Shown: positions 13,866 through 20,280, numbered from the stretch's first letter. The stretch: DNA of 32,280 bases from Acinetobacter sp. (GCA_030152275.1 JASLHF010000254.1:1-32280), one strand, 5' to 3'. Numbers and translations are program-made. The notes: a model not told the origin generated them from the letters alone.

Positions 13866-14096
13866 ATGGATAAGTATAAAGAATTGCTGATAGAAACAGC
13901 TGAGCTACATTTGCGAGGCAAAGGTGTGATGGATTCTGACAGCTACAACGTTTTGCTTGAACACGCACCACTTATTGCTAAAGAAATTACTAAAGCTTTC
14001 CAGGTTGATAGGAAGGAATTTAGGCAAATTATTGAAAAGAAAAGCATCACACTTATTGATATCAAGCACAAGATCCTTAATTACTCATTTCAATAA
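13866..14096 (+). CDS. Small helical protein of unknown function
   Basis: 76 residues, acidic and helical (ELLIETAELHLRGKGVMDSD, then LLEHAPLIAKEITKAFQV), ending NYSFQ. It is in the same operon as the tail terminator (1-base gap) and precedes the tail tube gene, separated from it by two hairpins. I do not recognise it. It is too small for a chaperone of the G/GT type, which is present later. Confidence 0.6.
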   Translation: MDKYKELLIETAELHLRGKGVMDSDSYNVLLEHAPLIAKEITKAFQVDRKEFRQIIEKKSITLIDIKHKILNYSFQ

Positions 14097-14100
14097 ATAA

Positions 14101-14116
14101 GCACCTTCGGGTGTTT
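14101..14116 (+). terminator. Short UUCG hairpin
   Basis: CACC (14102-14105), loop TTCG, GGTG (14110-14113), then TTT. Short; the stronger hairpin at 14135-14156 follows. Confidence 0.45.
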
Positions 14117-14134
14117 CCCTAACATCTCAACCTC

Positions 14135-14156
14135 ACCGCCTACATGGCGGTTTTTT
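14135..14156 (+). terminator. Hairpin terminator before the tail tube gene
   Basis: ACCGCC, loop TACAT, GGCGGT, then TTTTTT. The tail tube gene starts 25 bases later behind AGGAGA. Confidence 0.8.
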
Positions 14157-14180
14157 ATTGCCTAAAATTAGGAGACAGCT

Positions 14181-15116
14181 ATGTCAAAAGGCACTGATGT
14201 GGTGATCCACATTGCGAAAGAAGAAACACCCAATACATTGCCTGTGGTGCCTGTCTGGCATACGCTGCGCCGCAACTCTGATTCATTAAAAAAGGCAGTG
14301 TCGCTTACACAGTCAGATGAAATTATTGATTCACGTTTCGAGCAGGGCTCAGTCGCTGGATCTGCTGAAGCGGTGGGTAATATTGAATTTGAATTGTCAG
14401 CTTTAAGCCAGGATATGTTCTTTGAAGGTGTTGCCGGAAATATGTTTGTTGATTCAGGCACTCCCGGTGTAGATACATTAACAATCGGCGGAGACACACT
14501 GCCAACTTACACCATTGTGAAGCACGATAAAAAAGTGGGATTGATTCAAGAATTTACCGGCTGCCGCATTGGTGAATTAACCATTCAGGGTGATACGGAA
14601 GGCAAGATCACCGGCAGTGCATCCATCAGTGCCACAGGGTATTCAACTCCAGTTGCAACGCCGGTGGTAAATCCAGTTGCTGCAACCACCACACCATTCA
14701 TGTCGTCGATCAATGTCAATACATTTAAGATCGATGGAGTGTCCACAGTCGGTACAGCTTGCGCAGAATCATTCAAAATCACCATTAATAACAACCTAAC
14801 TGCGAAACCATGCCTTGGTAACGGCAGCTTGATTCCGAACCGCTATACCGAAGGAAATGTCACAATCACTTTAAATGTGACTCTGGCATTAACCACCACA
14901 TCTAAAGATTGGATTCCTTACGTGGAATCACGCAAAACCATGACCGCTGAAATTGGGATGGAAGACGCATTAAGTAATGCCTACGGTTTCAACTTCACAA
15001 AGTTGGAACTGGATAATGACGGCCTTTCAGATACCAATAAAAATGACGATCACACCATGGCTATGGAATTCCGCCATGTGAAAGAAGCACCAACAATTAC
15101 CCGTACAACAGCTTAA
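14181..15116 (+). CDS. Major tail tube protein
   Basis: 311 residues, with AGGAGACAGCT as ribosome binding site. Beta-rich, starting SKGTDVVIHIAKEETPNTLP and with PVVPVWHTLRRNSDSLKKAVS, then DSRFEQGSVAGSAEAVGNIEFELS, the 'S.EI...R...G...G...V.G.I..ELS' pattern of the phage tail tube family. A second beta domain (about 165-300: INVNTFKIDG, FKITINNNL, GNVTITLNVTL) is Ig-like or a repeat of the tube fold, and the end TMAMEFRHV is typical. It builds the tail tube by hexamer stacking. It is placed upstream of the tail chaperone pair as usual. Confidence 0.85.
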   Translation: MSKGTDVVIHIAKEETPNTLPVVPVWHTLRRNSDSLKKAVSLTQSDEIIDSRFEQGSVAGSAEAVGNIEFELSALSQDMFFEGVAGNMFVDSGTPGVDTLTIGGDTLPTYTIVKHDKKVGLIQEFTGCRIGELTIQGDTEGKITGSASISATGYSTPVATPVVNPVAATTTPFMSSINVNTFKIDGVSTVGTACAESFKITINNNLTAKPCLGNGSLIPNRYTEGNVTITLNVTLALTTTSKDWIPYVESRKTMTAEIGMEDALSNAYGFNFTKLELDNDGLSDTNKNDDHTMAMEFRHVKEAPTITRTTA

Positions 15117-15134
15117 ATAAATCCAGAAAAGCAA

Positions 15135-15166
15135 AAAGCCCGTGACTCGTAATCATGGGCTTTTTT
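15135..15166 (+). terminator. Terminator after the tail tube gene
   Basis: AAAGCCCGTGA pairs with TCATGGGCTTT (11 bp with one G-T pair) and six T follow. The upstream CAGAAAAGCAAAAA is also found before the third hairpin of the two 244-bp repeats (20480s and 25040s). Confidence 0.85.
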
Positions 15167-15246
15167 GTGTTCGCCACTTAGTCAGATTAAGAGGAAAACC
15201 ATGTTTGAATTATAACCCCAAACATCAAGTTAAGGTAGGTGGAAAG

Positions 15247-15375
15247 ATGAGTGAGCAAGGTGCAGATAAAGCAGGCATTACACTTGCAAATGCAGCGAAG
15301 ATAGCCGCCATTCTATTCGGCACATCAGCGCTAATCAGCGCATTGGGTTTTGCATATAAAAGCGTATTTGGTTAA
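15247..15375 (+). CDS. Small membrane protein (paralogue of 25127-25276)
   Basis: 42 residues from ATG 15247: MSEQGADKAG, then one hydrophobic helix (AAKIAAILFGTSALISALGFAYK). A better ribosome binding site (GAGGA, 15191-15195) stands before ATG 15201, but that frame stops after four codons. Translated in the frame of this gene, the stretch before 15247 reads QVKVGGK and matches QLKVDGK of the paralogue. So the upstream start seems to have been put out of frame by a one-base indel, and either the internal ATG (AGGTGGA ahead of it) is used or the gene is damaged. Role unknown; it lies directly before the tail chaperone. Confidence 0.55.
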   Translation: MSEQGADKAGITLANAAKIAAILFGTSALISALGFAYKSVFG

Positions 15376-15378
15376 TCA

Positions 15379-15398
15379 CCCCGAAAGGGGCTTTATTT
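15379..15398 (+). terminator. Hairpin with GAAA loop
   Basis: CCCC (15379-15382), loop GAAA, GGGG (15387-15390), then CTTTATTTT. Short GNRA-capped stem between the membrane protein and the tail chaperone. Confidence 0.55.
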
Positions 15399-15412
15399 TC
15401 TAGGAAATCAAA

Positions 15413-15883
15413 ATGGCATTAGTCGTAGAAATTGAAAAAAGCAAAAATGTATCACTCTGGAAAGACTATAAGGATGCTGAAGGCAATGTCTTGGCTGAAT
15501 TTAAGATTCGTGGCGATGCATACAAGCCTTATAAAGTGGCTCTAGAGCGCGCTCAGAATCAAGTTGCATCAAAAGGTTACGTTGTATCAACGGCCAGTGC
15601 CGAAGATAGTCTTTATCACGAGCTGCTGCTTGAAGCCGCAGCATGCCATCTCATTGAAGACTGGAAAGGCGTGGCATTCCTTGAAAATGGTAAAGAAACT
15701 GAACAGCCTTATTCCCCGGAGAATGCAACAAAGCTTTTCCGGATGGGAAAAACTGGAATATCGGTATGGGCTTTTGTTAAATCTAAAGCTGAACAGATCC
15801 AATTAGAAGCGGATGCAGTAAAAGCTGAAACGCTGGGAAAGTCGCAGACCTCTACCGATGGCACGCCGGGGACGGGGGCTTAA
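15413..15883 (+). CDS. Tail assembly chaperone, G-like
   Basis: 156 residues. Starts MALVVEIEKSKNVSLW; the middle is helical (SLYHELLLEAAACHLIEDWKGVAF, then ATKLFRMGKTGISVWAFVKSKAEQIQLE) and the end is Ser/Thr/Gly-rich. It takes the place of lambda gpG: after the tail tube gene and before the tape measure, which it would wrap during tail assembly. Codons CTG GGA AAG at 15833-15841 contain the lambda slippery heptamer G GGA AAG, and a -1 open frame continues to 16161. A fraction of ribosomes would therefore make a longer G-T protein. Confidence 0.82.
   Translation: MALVVEIEKSKNVSLWKDYKDAEGNVLAEFKIRGDAYKPYKVALERAQNQVASKGYVVSTASAEDSLYHELLLEAAACHLIEDWKGVAFLENGKETEQPYSPENATKLFRMGKTGISVWAFVKSKAEQIQLEADAVKAETLGKSQTSTDGTPGTGA
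15835..15841 (+). other. -1 ribosomal frameshift slippery site (GGGAAAG)
   Basis: The heptamer is in the correct register (G GGA AAG) in the upstream gene, 13 codons before its stop at 15881-15883. It is identical to the site used in lambda G/T. A G-rich stretch follows (near 15866-15880) but no clear pseudoknot was found by eye. Confidence 0.8.
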
Positions 15884-16161
15884 CGGATTATCAAAAGAAA
15901 ATCCGCGACAAGCTTGGACGTAAATTAGATGATGCGCCTGAGTTTAGCTATGTGGCGCATTCTATTTTGATGGCATTCAATGTGATTGCTCGAGGCAGAT
16001 CTTATCATCCTGTGGCTATGCCATTGGATGGTAGTCACATCAATTCATATCTTGAGTTGTATGAGGCACCGTGTGAGCTACATATCTTTATTGATTGTGT
16101 TTTTGCTTTGGATAATCTGTTTTTGGATGGGGTGCGGCAGCGGATGGTAAATCCATCTTAG
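15841..16161 (+). CDS. T-like extension of the tail chaperone (made by -1 frameshift)
   Basis: An open -1 frame, with no start codon of its own that makes sense: after slippage it continues VADLYRWHAGDGGLTDYQKK, then KLGRKLDDAPEFSYVAHSIL, to NPS at 16161. With the 143 residues read before the slip it gives a fusion of about 249 residues. The short ORF beginning with GTG at 15952 is only part of this frame. 'Y.AHSILMAFN' and 'ELYEAPCELHIFIDCVFALDNL' are plausible helices. In lambda gpGT binds gpG, the tape measure and the tube protein. Confidence 0.78.
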   Translation, partial: VADLYRWHAGDGGLTDYQKKIRDKLGRKLDDAPEFSYVAHSILMAFNVIARGRSYHPVAMPLDGSHINSYLELYEAPCELHIFIDCVFALDNLFLDGVRQRMVNPS

Positions 16162-16174
16162 TGTGGTTTTTAAT

Positions 16175-16206
16175 GCACAAACCTTATTTAAGTATAAGGT
16201 TCGTGC
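16175..16206. terminator. Bidirectional hairpin between convergent genes
   Basis: GCAC (16175-16178), AACCTTAT (16180-16187), loop TTAAGT, ATAAGGTT (16194-16201), GTGC (16203-16206): 12 bp with one mismatch. It stands between the plus-strand chaperone gene and the minus-strand gene ending at 16225, but has no long T-tract. Confidence 0.6.
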
Positions 16207-16224
16207 CTTTGGCTGTTTCGCTGG

Positions 16225-16443
16225 TTATTCAGATGATGATTTTTCTGCCGGCTGTGGCGTACTGGCCTGGGCATCTTGCTGGACGGTTACTTTGGGTTTG
16301 CGGTTAGGCATATAGTCTGGGTCGCTGGTCATAGCCAAATATAGAAAAGTAAAAAAGATAGTGGTTATAACTGCAACAATGGCAACAAACTTCCAGCCTA
16401 ATGTGGTTGACTCTAAGTCATCTGATGAGGAGTTGTTTTTCAT
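16225..16443 (-). CDS. Small single-pass membrane protein (moron)
   Basis: 72 residues on the minus strand from ATG 16443 (AGG seven bases ahead; an in-frame ATG at 16461 would add six residues). A short polar N-terminus (MKNNSSSDDLESTTLGW), one transmembrane helix (KFVAIVAVITTIFFTFLYLAM) and a polar C-terminal tail (PNRKPKVTVQQDAQASTPQP) of about 35 residues. Its orientation against all structural genes and its own promoter point to expression from the prophage. Such a protein could alter the envelope of the lysogen; no family was recognised. Confidence 0.65.
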   Translation of the reverse strand: MKNNSSSDDLESTTLGWKFVAIVAVITTIFFTFLYLAMTSDPDYMPNRKPKVTVQQDAQASTPQPAEKSSSE

Positions 16444-16483
16444 AAAAAGCCTAAATAGCAAAAATTAAAAATATAACTTTCAT

Positions 16484-16512
16484 ATTATAAAACTGATTTA
16501 TGTGAAAAACCA
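16484..16512 (-). promoter_or_regulatory. Candidate promoter for the minus-strand membrane gene
   Basis: On the minus strand a perfect TATAAT (plus strand 16484-16489) stands 17 bases from TGGTTT (16507-16512). The weak -35 lowers certainty. Confidence 0.5.
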
Positions 16513-16528
16513 CTTCATATGATTTTAT

Positions 16529-16545
16529 GGAATATTTGGAATATT
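16529..16545 (+). repeat. Tandem GGAATATT repeat in a divergent promoter region
   Basis: GGAATATT occurs twice, at 16529-16536 and 16538-16545, between the minus-strand gene at 16225-16443 and the plus-strand gene at 16640. It may be an operator. The stretch 16546-16639 holds AT-rich candidate -10 boxes (TATAAATATATT near 16600-16611) but no convincing -35. Confidence 0.35.
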
Positions 16546-16639
16546 AAATAAACAGCGTAGGTAGTGGTTCTTTAATGTATGAAAAAACAGTAATTTAAGG
16601 TATAAATATATTTTAGATTGTTTTTTGAACGGGGTGGGT

Positions 16640-16813
16640 GTGAAAAAAATTTTAATTTTAAGCTTATTGGCACTGGGTGTTTCAACTGTCGCTGAAGCTG
16701 GTCGCGGAAAGCAACCTTGTTCAGGCAAGAAAGGTGGCATAAGCCACTGTCAGGGATCTAAATTTGTATGCAAAGATGGCTCAATTAGTGCATCTAAGAA
16801 AATCTGCCGATAG
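16640..16813 (+). CDS. Small secreted cysteine-rich protein
   Basis: 57 residues from GTG 16640, chosen because GGGGTGGG sits ahead of it and it makes a clean signal peptide (MKKILILSLLALGVSTVAEA, cut after AEA). The mature part is about 37 residues, basic, with four cysteines in PCSGKKGGISHC, KFVCKDG and KKICR, so two disulfides are likely in the periplasm. The 'CSG.KGGISHC....F.C.DGS.S.SKK.C' pattern is one I have seen in small phage and plasmid proteins without known function. It is the first gene of a plus-strand moron cluster and lies 8 bases before the DUF4236 gene. Confidence 0.65.
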   Translation: MKKILILSLLALGVSTVAEAGRGKQPCSGKKGGISHCQGSKFVCKDGSISASKKICR

Positions 16814-16821
16814 GTGATGTT

Positions 16822-17148
16822 ATGGGCTTTGGATTCCGAAAAAGTTTTAAAATAGCACCCGGTGTACGCCTCAATGTGGGTAAGAAAGGCATAAGCAGTG
16901 TATCTGTTGGTGGTAAAGGCGCCCGAGTGAGTGTAGGCAAAAAAGGCACCAGAACTACAATTAGCGCTCCAGGTACTGGATTGTCTTATTCATCATATAA
17001 ACCCCATGAGAAATCACAACAACCCATTAATCGCCAGTCGGATTTTAGCAACCCAGATAATTTTCTTGGCTACCCTAAGTCGGAATGGATAATTTCAGGA
17101 ATTGTTGGATTTATAGTTTTAGTGATCTTTATATGGATTGTTAGTTAA
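16822..17148 (+). CDS. DUF4236 domain membrane protein
   Basis: 108 residues. The first 55 (MGFGFRKSFKIAPGVRLNVG, KKGISSVSVGGKGARVSVG, then TRTTISAPGTGLSY) are the DUF4236 domain, a glycine-rich beta repeat starting with the typical 'GF.FRKS.K..PG.R.N..K.G'. A polar linker (about 60-85) leads to a C-terminal membrane helix (IISGIVGFIVLVIFIWIVS). The domain would lie on the cytoplasmic or periplasmic face of the inner membrane. The function of the domain is unknown as far as I know. It is coupled closely to the secreted protein gene in front. Confidence 0.8.
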   Translation: MGFGFRKSFKIAPGVRLNVGKKGISSVSVGGKGARVSVGKKGTRTTISAPGTGLSYSSYKPHEKSQQPINRQSDFSNPDNFLGYPKSEWIISGIVGFIVLVIFIWIVS

Positions 17149-17239
17149 AATAAGATCCAGCTTTGGAGTGTTTTTCTATTACCTAGATAGACTTTTTTCA
17201 AATAATTGAGTAATTTATCACCTTTATTTAGGGGGTAAC

Positions 17240-17944
17240 ATGAAAAAATTATTAGTGATCACTGCTTTGGCTTTAACATCATCTTTTGCTTTGGCAGATA
17301 AACCATTGTTAATCCAGCAGGGTGAGCCAGCCCCATTAAGTGTTGATGAAACACCAGTAGCAGAAACTCAGTATAAGCCATTACAACCAGTTCACTATAA
17401 AGATGAAGTGTCACTGAATAAATCTTTAATGTTGGAGTATGCTGCCCAAAAAGGGAAGTTTGAGAACAATATTAATGAGGATCTCGTTGGTTTTGGTATT
17501 GGATTCTCATCATCACCGCATAAAAATGGCTTATGGGGTAAGTTTGAATACCAAGAAAATAATGAGTACAACGGCAATGCTTATGAGTTTTCATTCGGCG
17601 GCCATTTAAATTTCATTAATTTGAATGGGTTTTATGCTTTGGGCACACTTGGTACCGGTGTAAGTGTTTTAGATGCAGATGGTTTTGACACTTCAACTTA
17701 TTTCACTATCCCGGTTGGTTTAGAAGCTGGTTATACCTTTACACCGAGCTTCTCTTTGTATGGTGGTATTGGTTATAAGTGGTCGTGGGATATTTCATCT
17801 AATACAACCTGTAAAAATGGTTCGCAAAGCAATAGCACAGGAAGTGGCACATGTTCATGGAATGGCGGTATTGATCACTACAACTATACTGTCGGCGATT
17901 ATGATGGCATGACATATAAAGCTGGATTGCGGTATAACTTCTAA
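17240..17944 (+). CDS. Outer-membrane beta-barrel-like protein
   Basis: 234 residues. Signal peptide MKKLLVITALALTSSFALA with cut after ALA. The mature protein has a proline-rich start, then alternating strands with aromatic belts (GFGIGFSSS, LWGKFEYQEN, AYEFSFGGHLNF, GFYALGTLGTGVSV, TYFTIPVGLEAGYTFTPSFSLYGGIGYKWSWD) and ends GMTYKAGLRYNF, with the terminal Phe that outer-membrane barrels use for assembly. Two cysteines (CKNG...GTCSW) may close a loop by a disulfide. About eight strands, as in small OmpA/OmpW-like barrels. As a prophage gene it may change phage adsorption or the lysogen surface. A TTAGGGGGT ribosome binding site precedes the ATG. Confidence 0.75.
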   Translation: MKKLLVITALALTSSFALADKPLLIQQGEPAPLSVDETPVAETQYKPLQPVHYKDEVSLNKSLMLEYAAQKGKFENNINEDLVGFGIGFSSSPHKNGLWGKFEYQENNEYNGNAYEFSFGGHLNFINLNGFYALGTLGTGVSVLDADGFDTSTYFTIPVGLEAGYTFTPSFSLYGGIGYKWSWDISSNTTCKNGSQSNSTGSGTCSWNGGIDHYNYTVGDYDGMTYKAGLRYNF

Positions 17945-17950
17945 AAGTAC

Positions 17951-17976
17951 AACCGCCCAAGTGGCGGTTTCTTTTT
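17951..17976 (+). terminator. Rho-independent terminator after the barrel gene
   Basis: AACCGCC, loop CAAGT, GGCGGTT, followed by TCTTTTT. It ends the plus-strand moron transcript starting near 16600. Confidence 0.8.
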
Positions 17977-18022
17977 GTGCGTAAAATTAGTATCTTGTGT
18001 TTACTTATAAGAGGGTGTTCAC

Positions 18023-18436
18023 GTGAAAAAAATATTTATTGCTGGGGTTTTGGGGTTTGGGTTGATTTTGGGTGGGTGTGCAACACCGAGCGGGGATATG
18101 TTGAATAATAAATTCTTTGAGATTCAACCAGATCGTCAAGGAATTGCTGGTTTTTGGACCGGTGCAGTAGGCCCATACTCAACAACAATCAAGCTAAATG
18201 CTGATGGAACTGGGGTGTATTGCGAAAGCTTTAATAACAATGAACACATTATGAATTTGAAGATAAGCAACAATACACTATACACAAGCAATGGGGCGCG
18301 TCTAAAAGTACAAGCCATAAATAACCAAGTTGCACAATTTAAAAACATCTATTTCGGCTTAAACATGAAATATAAACTATATAAAGATAATAACTTGAGC
18401 CAATCATCACCATTCTGCAAAAATAAATTATCTTAG
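18023..18436 (+). CDS. Prophage lipoprotein
   Basis: 137 residues. MKKIFIAGVLGFGLILGGC is a lipoprotein signal with lipobox LGGC (Cys19). Then ATPSGDMLNNKFFEIQPD and GIAGFWTGAVGPYSTTIKLN lead into a small beta-rich domain (DGTGVYCESFN, KISNNTLYTSNGARLKVQ) and a second Cys pair (Cys in VYCES and PFCKN). It resembles Acinetobacter prophage lipoproteins I know as the J517_1871 type; this is from memory, not from a search. Residue +2 after Cys is Ala, not Asp, so outer-membrane sorting is expected. Role possibly superinfection exclusion; not shown. Confidence 0.7.
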   Translation: MKKIFIAGVLGFGLILGGCATPSGDMLNNKFFEIQPDRQGIAGFWTGAVGPYSTTIKLNADGTGVYCESFNNNEHIMNLKISNNTLYTSNGARLKVQAINNQVAQFKNIYFGLNMKYKLYKDNNLSQSSPFCKNKLS

Positions 18437-18467
18437 TAGTTTAGCTATAGTTAATAAGGGGTTGCAC

Positions 18468-18809
18468 ATGAAGAAGATAATACTTGCTGGGATTTTGATT
18501 TGCTTATCGCTGGGTGCTTACGCAAAAAACACAAGCAATGCTAGCCATGAAAATAATTGCCGAACGTACATGGAGATGGCAAATACAATCATGAAGCAAA
18601 AGCAAAATGGCATGCCCTTGATTAAGGCTTTAGAGGCAAATGATTCAGCACTTAAGCAAAATCCAGATAAAAATATGCATAAGATTGTTAGCTTGATCAT
18701 CCGTGATGCTTATGAGCAGCCAAGCTATTCAACTCCTTCAATAAAGGAAGAGCAGCTAAATGAGTTTTCAGCGAAATATTATTTAGGTTGTATAGGTATG
18801 TATGAGTAA
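18468..18809 (+). CDS. Secreted protein with signal peptide
   Basis: 113 residues from ATG 18468, which has AAGGGG six bases ahead; a TTG at 18462 would add two residues. Signal peptide MKKIILAGILICLSLGAYA, cut after AYA. The mature part is helical (NNCRTYMEMANTIMKQKQNG, LIKALEANDS, MHKIVSLIIRDAYEQ, LNEFSAKYYLGCIGMYE) with two cysteines far apart that may form a disulfide. It follows the lipoprotein gene by 31 bases and ends in the palindromic terminator. Periplasmic, of unknown role. Confidence 0.65.
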   Translation: MKKIILAGILICLSLGAYAKNTSNASHENNCRTYMEMANTIMKQKQNGMPLIKALEANDSALKQNPDKNMHKIVSLIIRDAYEQPSYSTPSIKEEQLNEFSAKYYLGCIGMYE

Positions 18810-18833
18810 AAAAGCACCCTAGGGTGCTTTTTT
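18807..18833. terminator. Bidirectional terminator (perfect palindrome)
   Basis: AAAAAAGCACCC/GGGTGCTTTTTT around a TA centre. The A-run on one side and T-run on the other let it stop both the plus-strand moron transcript and the minus-strand HTH gene that ends at 18868. Confidence 0.85.
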
Positions 18834-18867
18834 GTTGCTCCTCATATATGAGCAGGGGTAACGGCAC

Positions 18868-19125
18868 TCAATTTGAGGTTGGTTGAACGTCTTTGTCTGT
18901 AATCTCAAGCCAAAATACATCTTCAAACTTTTCGCATACACCAGCTTTTTTGAGTTCGGTGTAAATAATCAGTGCTGATTCAATGGTGATGTTTTTCCCA
19001 TCTTCTGCATCACTTATTTTTTTCCCTAAAACCCTGCCAACACTGATAAAGCCGCATCTTTTTGCTAGCTCATAAACGGATATTTCTGCCTTTTCTCGCA
19101 GATGCACAATGTTATTTTTTACCAT
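18868..19125 (-). CDS. HTH regulator, XRE-like
   Basis: 85 residues on the minus strand from ATG 19125 (an in-frame TTG at 19146 would add seven). The region NIVHLREKAEISVYELAKRC, then GRVLGKKISDAEDGKNITIESALIIYTELKKAG has the layout of a lambda-repressor-type HTH, with 'REKA.ISVYELAKRCGF' as helices 1-3 and 'AEDGKNITIESALIIYTEL' as helices 4-5. No dimer domain follows, so it is a single small DNA-binding protein. It is divergent from the ORF6N antirepressor gene and probably acts on the shared 205-bp region, where TATTTAAGT boxes lie. Confidence 0.72.
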   Translation of the reverse strand: MVKNNIVHLREKAEISVYELAKRCGFISVGRVLGKKISDAEDGKNITIESALIIYTELKKAGVCEKFEDVFWLEITDKDVQPTSN

Positions 19126-19196
19126 TACTAGATTCTCTAAGATCAATCTTTAAGAATGGTAGCATAAAAATGTTGTAATATTTTTATATTTTAAAA

Positions 19197-19221
19197 TATT
19201 TAAGTGTTGCATTATTTAAGT
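19197..19221 (+). repeat. Direct repeat TATTTAAGT, operator-like
   Basis: TATTTAAGT at 19197-19205 and again at 19213-19221, with a period of 16 bases. The second copy lies in the spacer of the candidate antirepressor promoter. Likely binding sites for the HTH protein; inference. Confidence 0.45.
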
Positions 19222-19236
19222 ATGCTATATTATAGT
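19207..19236 (+). promoter_or_regulatory. Candidate promoter of the antirepressor gene
   Basis: TTGCAT (19207-19212), 18-base spacer, TATAGT (19231-19236). A TGCTATATT extended -10 at 19223-19231 is an alternative. It overlaps the TATTTAAGT boxes. Confidence 0.5.
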
Positions 19237-19270
19237 GATCACATCAGGTAATAACCCTGAAAAAGAAAAC

Positions 19271-19304
19271 CCCTTGCAGACATCGAAATCAGGCAAGGGG
19301 GTTA
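19271..19304 (+). promoter_or_regulatory. Leader hairpin of the antirepressor mRNA
   Basis: CCCCTTGC (19271-19278) and GCAAGGGG (19294-19301) form an 8-bp GC-rich stem with a 15-base loop, followed by GTTACG. It ends 15 bases before the AAAGGAG ribosome binding site, so it does not cover it. It could control transcription or stability; there is no T-tract. Confidence 0.45.
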
Positions 19305-19330
19305 CGTCTAAACCAAAGGAGATTTAAGAC

Positions 19331-20245
19331 ATGGTTAATATAGCACAAATCAATGATACACAAGTATCAATCATTGCTTTCAAGGGTATCCCTGTCGTTA
19401 CAACAGAAATGCTTTCAAGCTTTTATGGCACAGATAGTGAAAATATCCGTAAAAACTTCTCCAATAACAAAAAGCGTTTTGTTGAAGGTAAGCACTTCTT
19501 TAAAATCGTAGGTGAGGAATTAAAGAATTTTGCAGGTGACTTAAAGTCACTCGCAAATAATTTGTCCGTGAATAATGTTCACGCACAAATTTCAAGCAAA
19601 ACTCGTGTGCTCACTCTTTGGACAGAACGTGGTGCAGCACGACACGCCAAGATGCTTGATACAGATCAGGCATGGGATATCTTTGAGCAACTGGAAGATT
19701 GTTACTTCCATCGTCAAGAGGTTTTGGCCAAAACCCACAAATCAGAACGCACAGCTTTGCACGAAGCACATGCCTTACTGGTGACTAAAACCAAGCACTT
19801 AAATGTGAGTGAGGCGTGGAAGCTGATTCAGCAGCGTTTTAACGTAGATCACATTGAAGAAATTCCATACGATGCGATTCCTGTCGCAGTGGAATATGTT
19901 CATCATTTGATTGCTTTATATAGTAGCGCTGATAAACAGGCGGGATTGTTTGATCAGGATACTTATGAACTCATCCGAAAATTCACAGAATCAGTTCTAA
20001 GTCAAAACTTCATGATGCAGGATGTTTGGCAGGCACTTATGCTGATCAATAAGAAAGACATGATGTATTACTCACAATATGTAATTGATTCAAATACCAT
20101 GGCTCGTAAAGTCAGTATTGCACTGGATTTTAAAACCAAGAAAGGTGAACCACTGATTGATGGATTCTGTCAGACCATTAACTTTGTCGGTGGTGTGAAA
20201 TTAACTGGTGTAAATCCTAAATGGTTTAATGCGCCTGCTTGGTAA
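19331..20245 (+). CDS. ORF6N-type phage antirepressor
   Basis: 304 residues. The N-terminal domain (about 10-125) reads ISIIAFKGIPVVTTEML-like: VSIIAFKGIPVVTTEMLSSF, then IRKNFSNNKKRFVEGKHFF and VLTLWTERGAARHAKML, the ORF6N/Bro-N pattern ('.N.N.NK.RF.EGKH.F', 'LWTERGA.RHAKML.T..AW'). A middle helical part and a C-terminal domain (QNFMMQDVWQALMLINKKDM, then ARKVSIALDFKTKKGEPLID) follow, as in P22 Ant-like proteins. Antirepressors bind and switch off phage repressors. It has a strong AAAGGAGA site and is controlled from the region shared with the divergent HTH gene. A terminator follows at 20257-20280. Confidence 0.82.
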   Translation: MVNIAQINDTQVSIIAFKGIPVVTTEMLSSFYGTDSENIRKNFSNNKKRFVEGKHFFKIVGEELKNFAGDLKSLANNLSVNNVHAQISSKTRVLTLWTERGAARHAKMLDTDQAWDIFEQLEDCYFHRQEVLAKTHKSERTALHEAHALLVTKTKHLNVSEAWKLIQQRFNVDHIEEIPYDAIPVAVEYVHHLIALYSSADKQAGLFDQDTYELIRKFTESVLSQNFMMQDVWQALMLINKKDMMYYSQYVIDSNTMARKVSIALDFKTKKGEPLIDGFCQTINFVGGVKLTGVNPKWFNAPAW

Positions 20246-20256
20246 AGTTTAAATAA

Positions 20257-20280
20257 AAACCACTCTCCGGAGTGGTTTTT
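20257..20280 (+). terminator. Terminator after the antirepressor gene
   Basis: ACCACTC, loop TCCG, GAGTGGT, followed by TTTT. The 244-bp repeat copy 1 begins at its end. Confidence 0.8.

Noticed and set aside
15952..16161. Separate gene starting with GTG at 15952
   Set aside because: The same frame is open back to the GGGAAAG slippery site and there is no ribosome binding site, so it is read as the T part of a G-T fusion.
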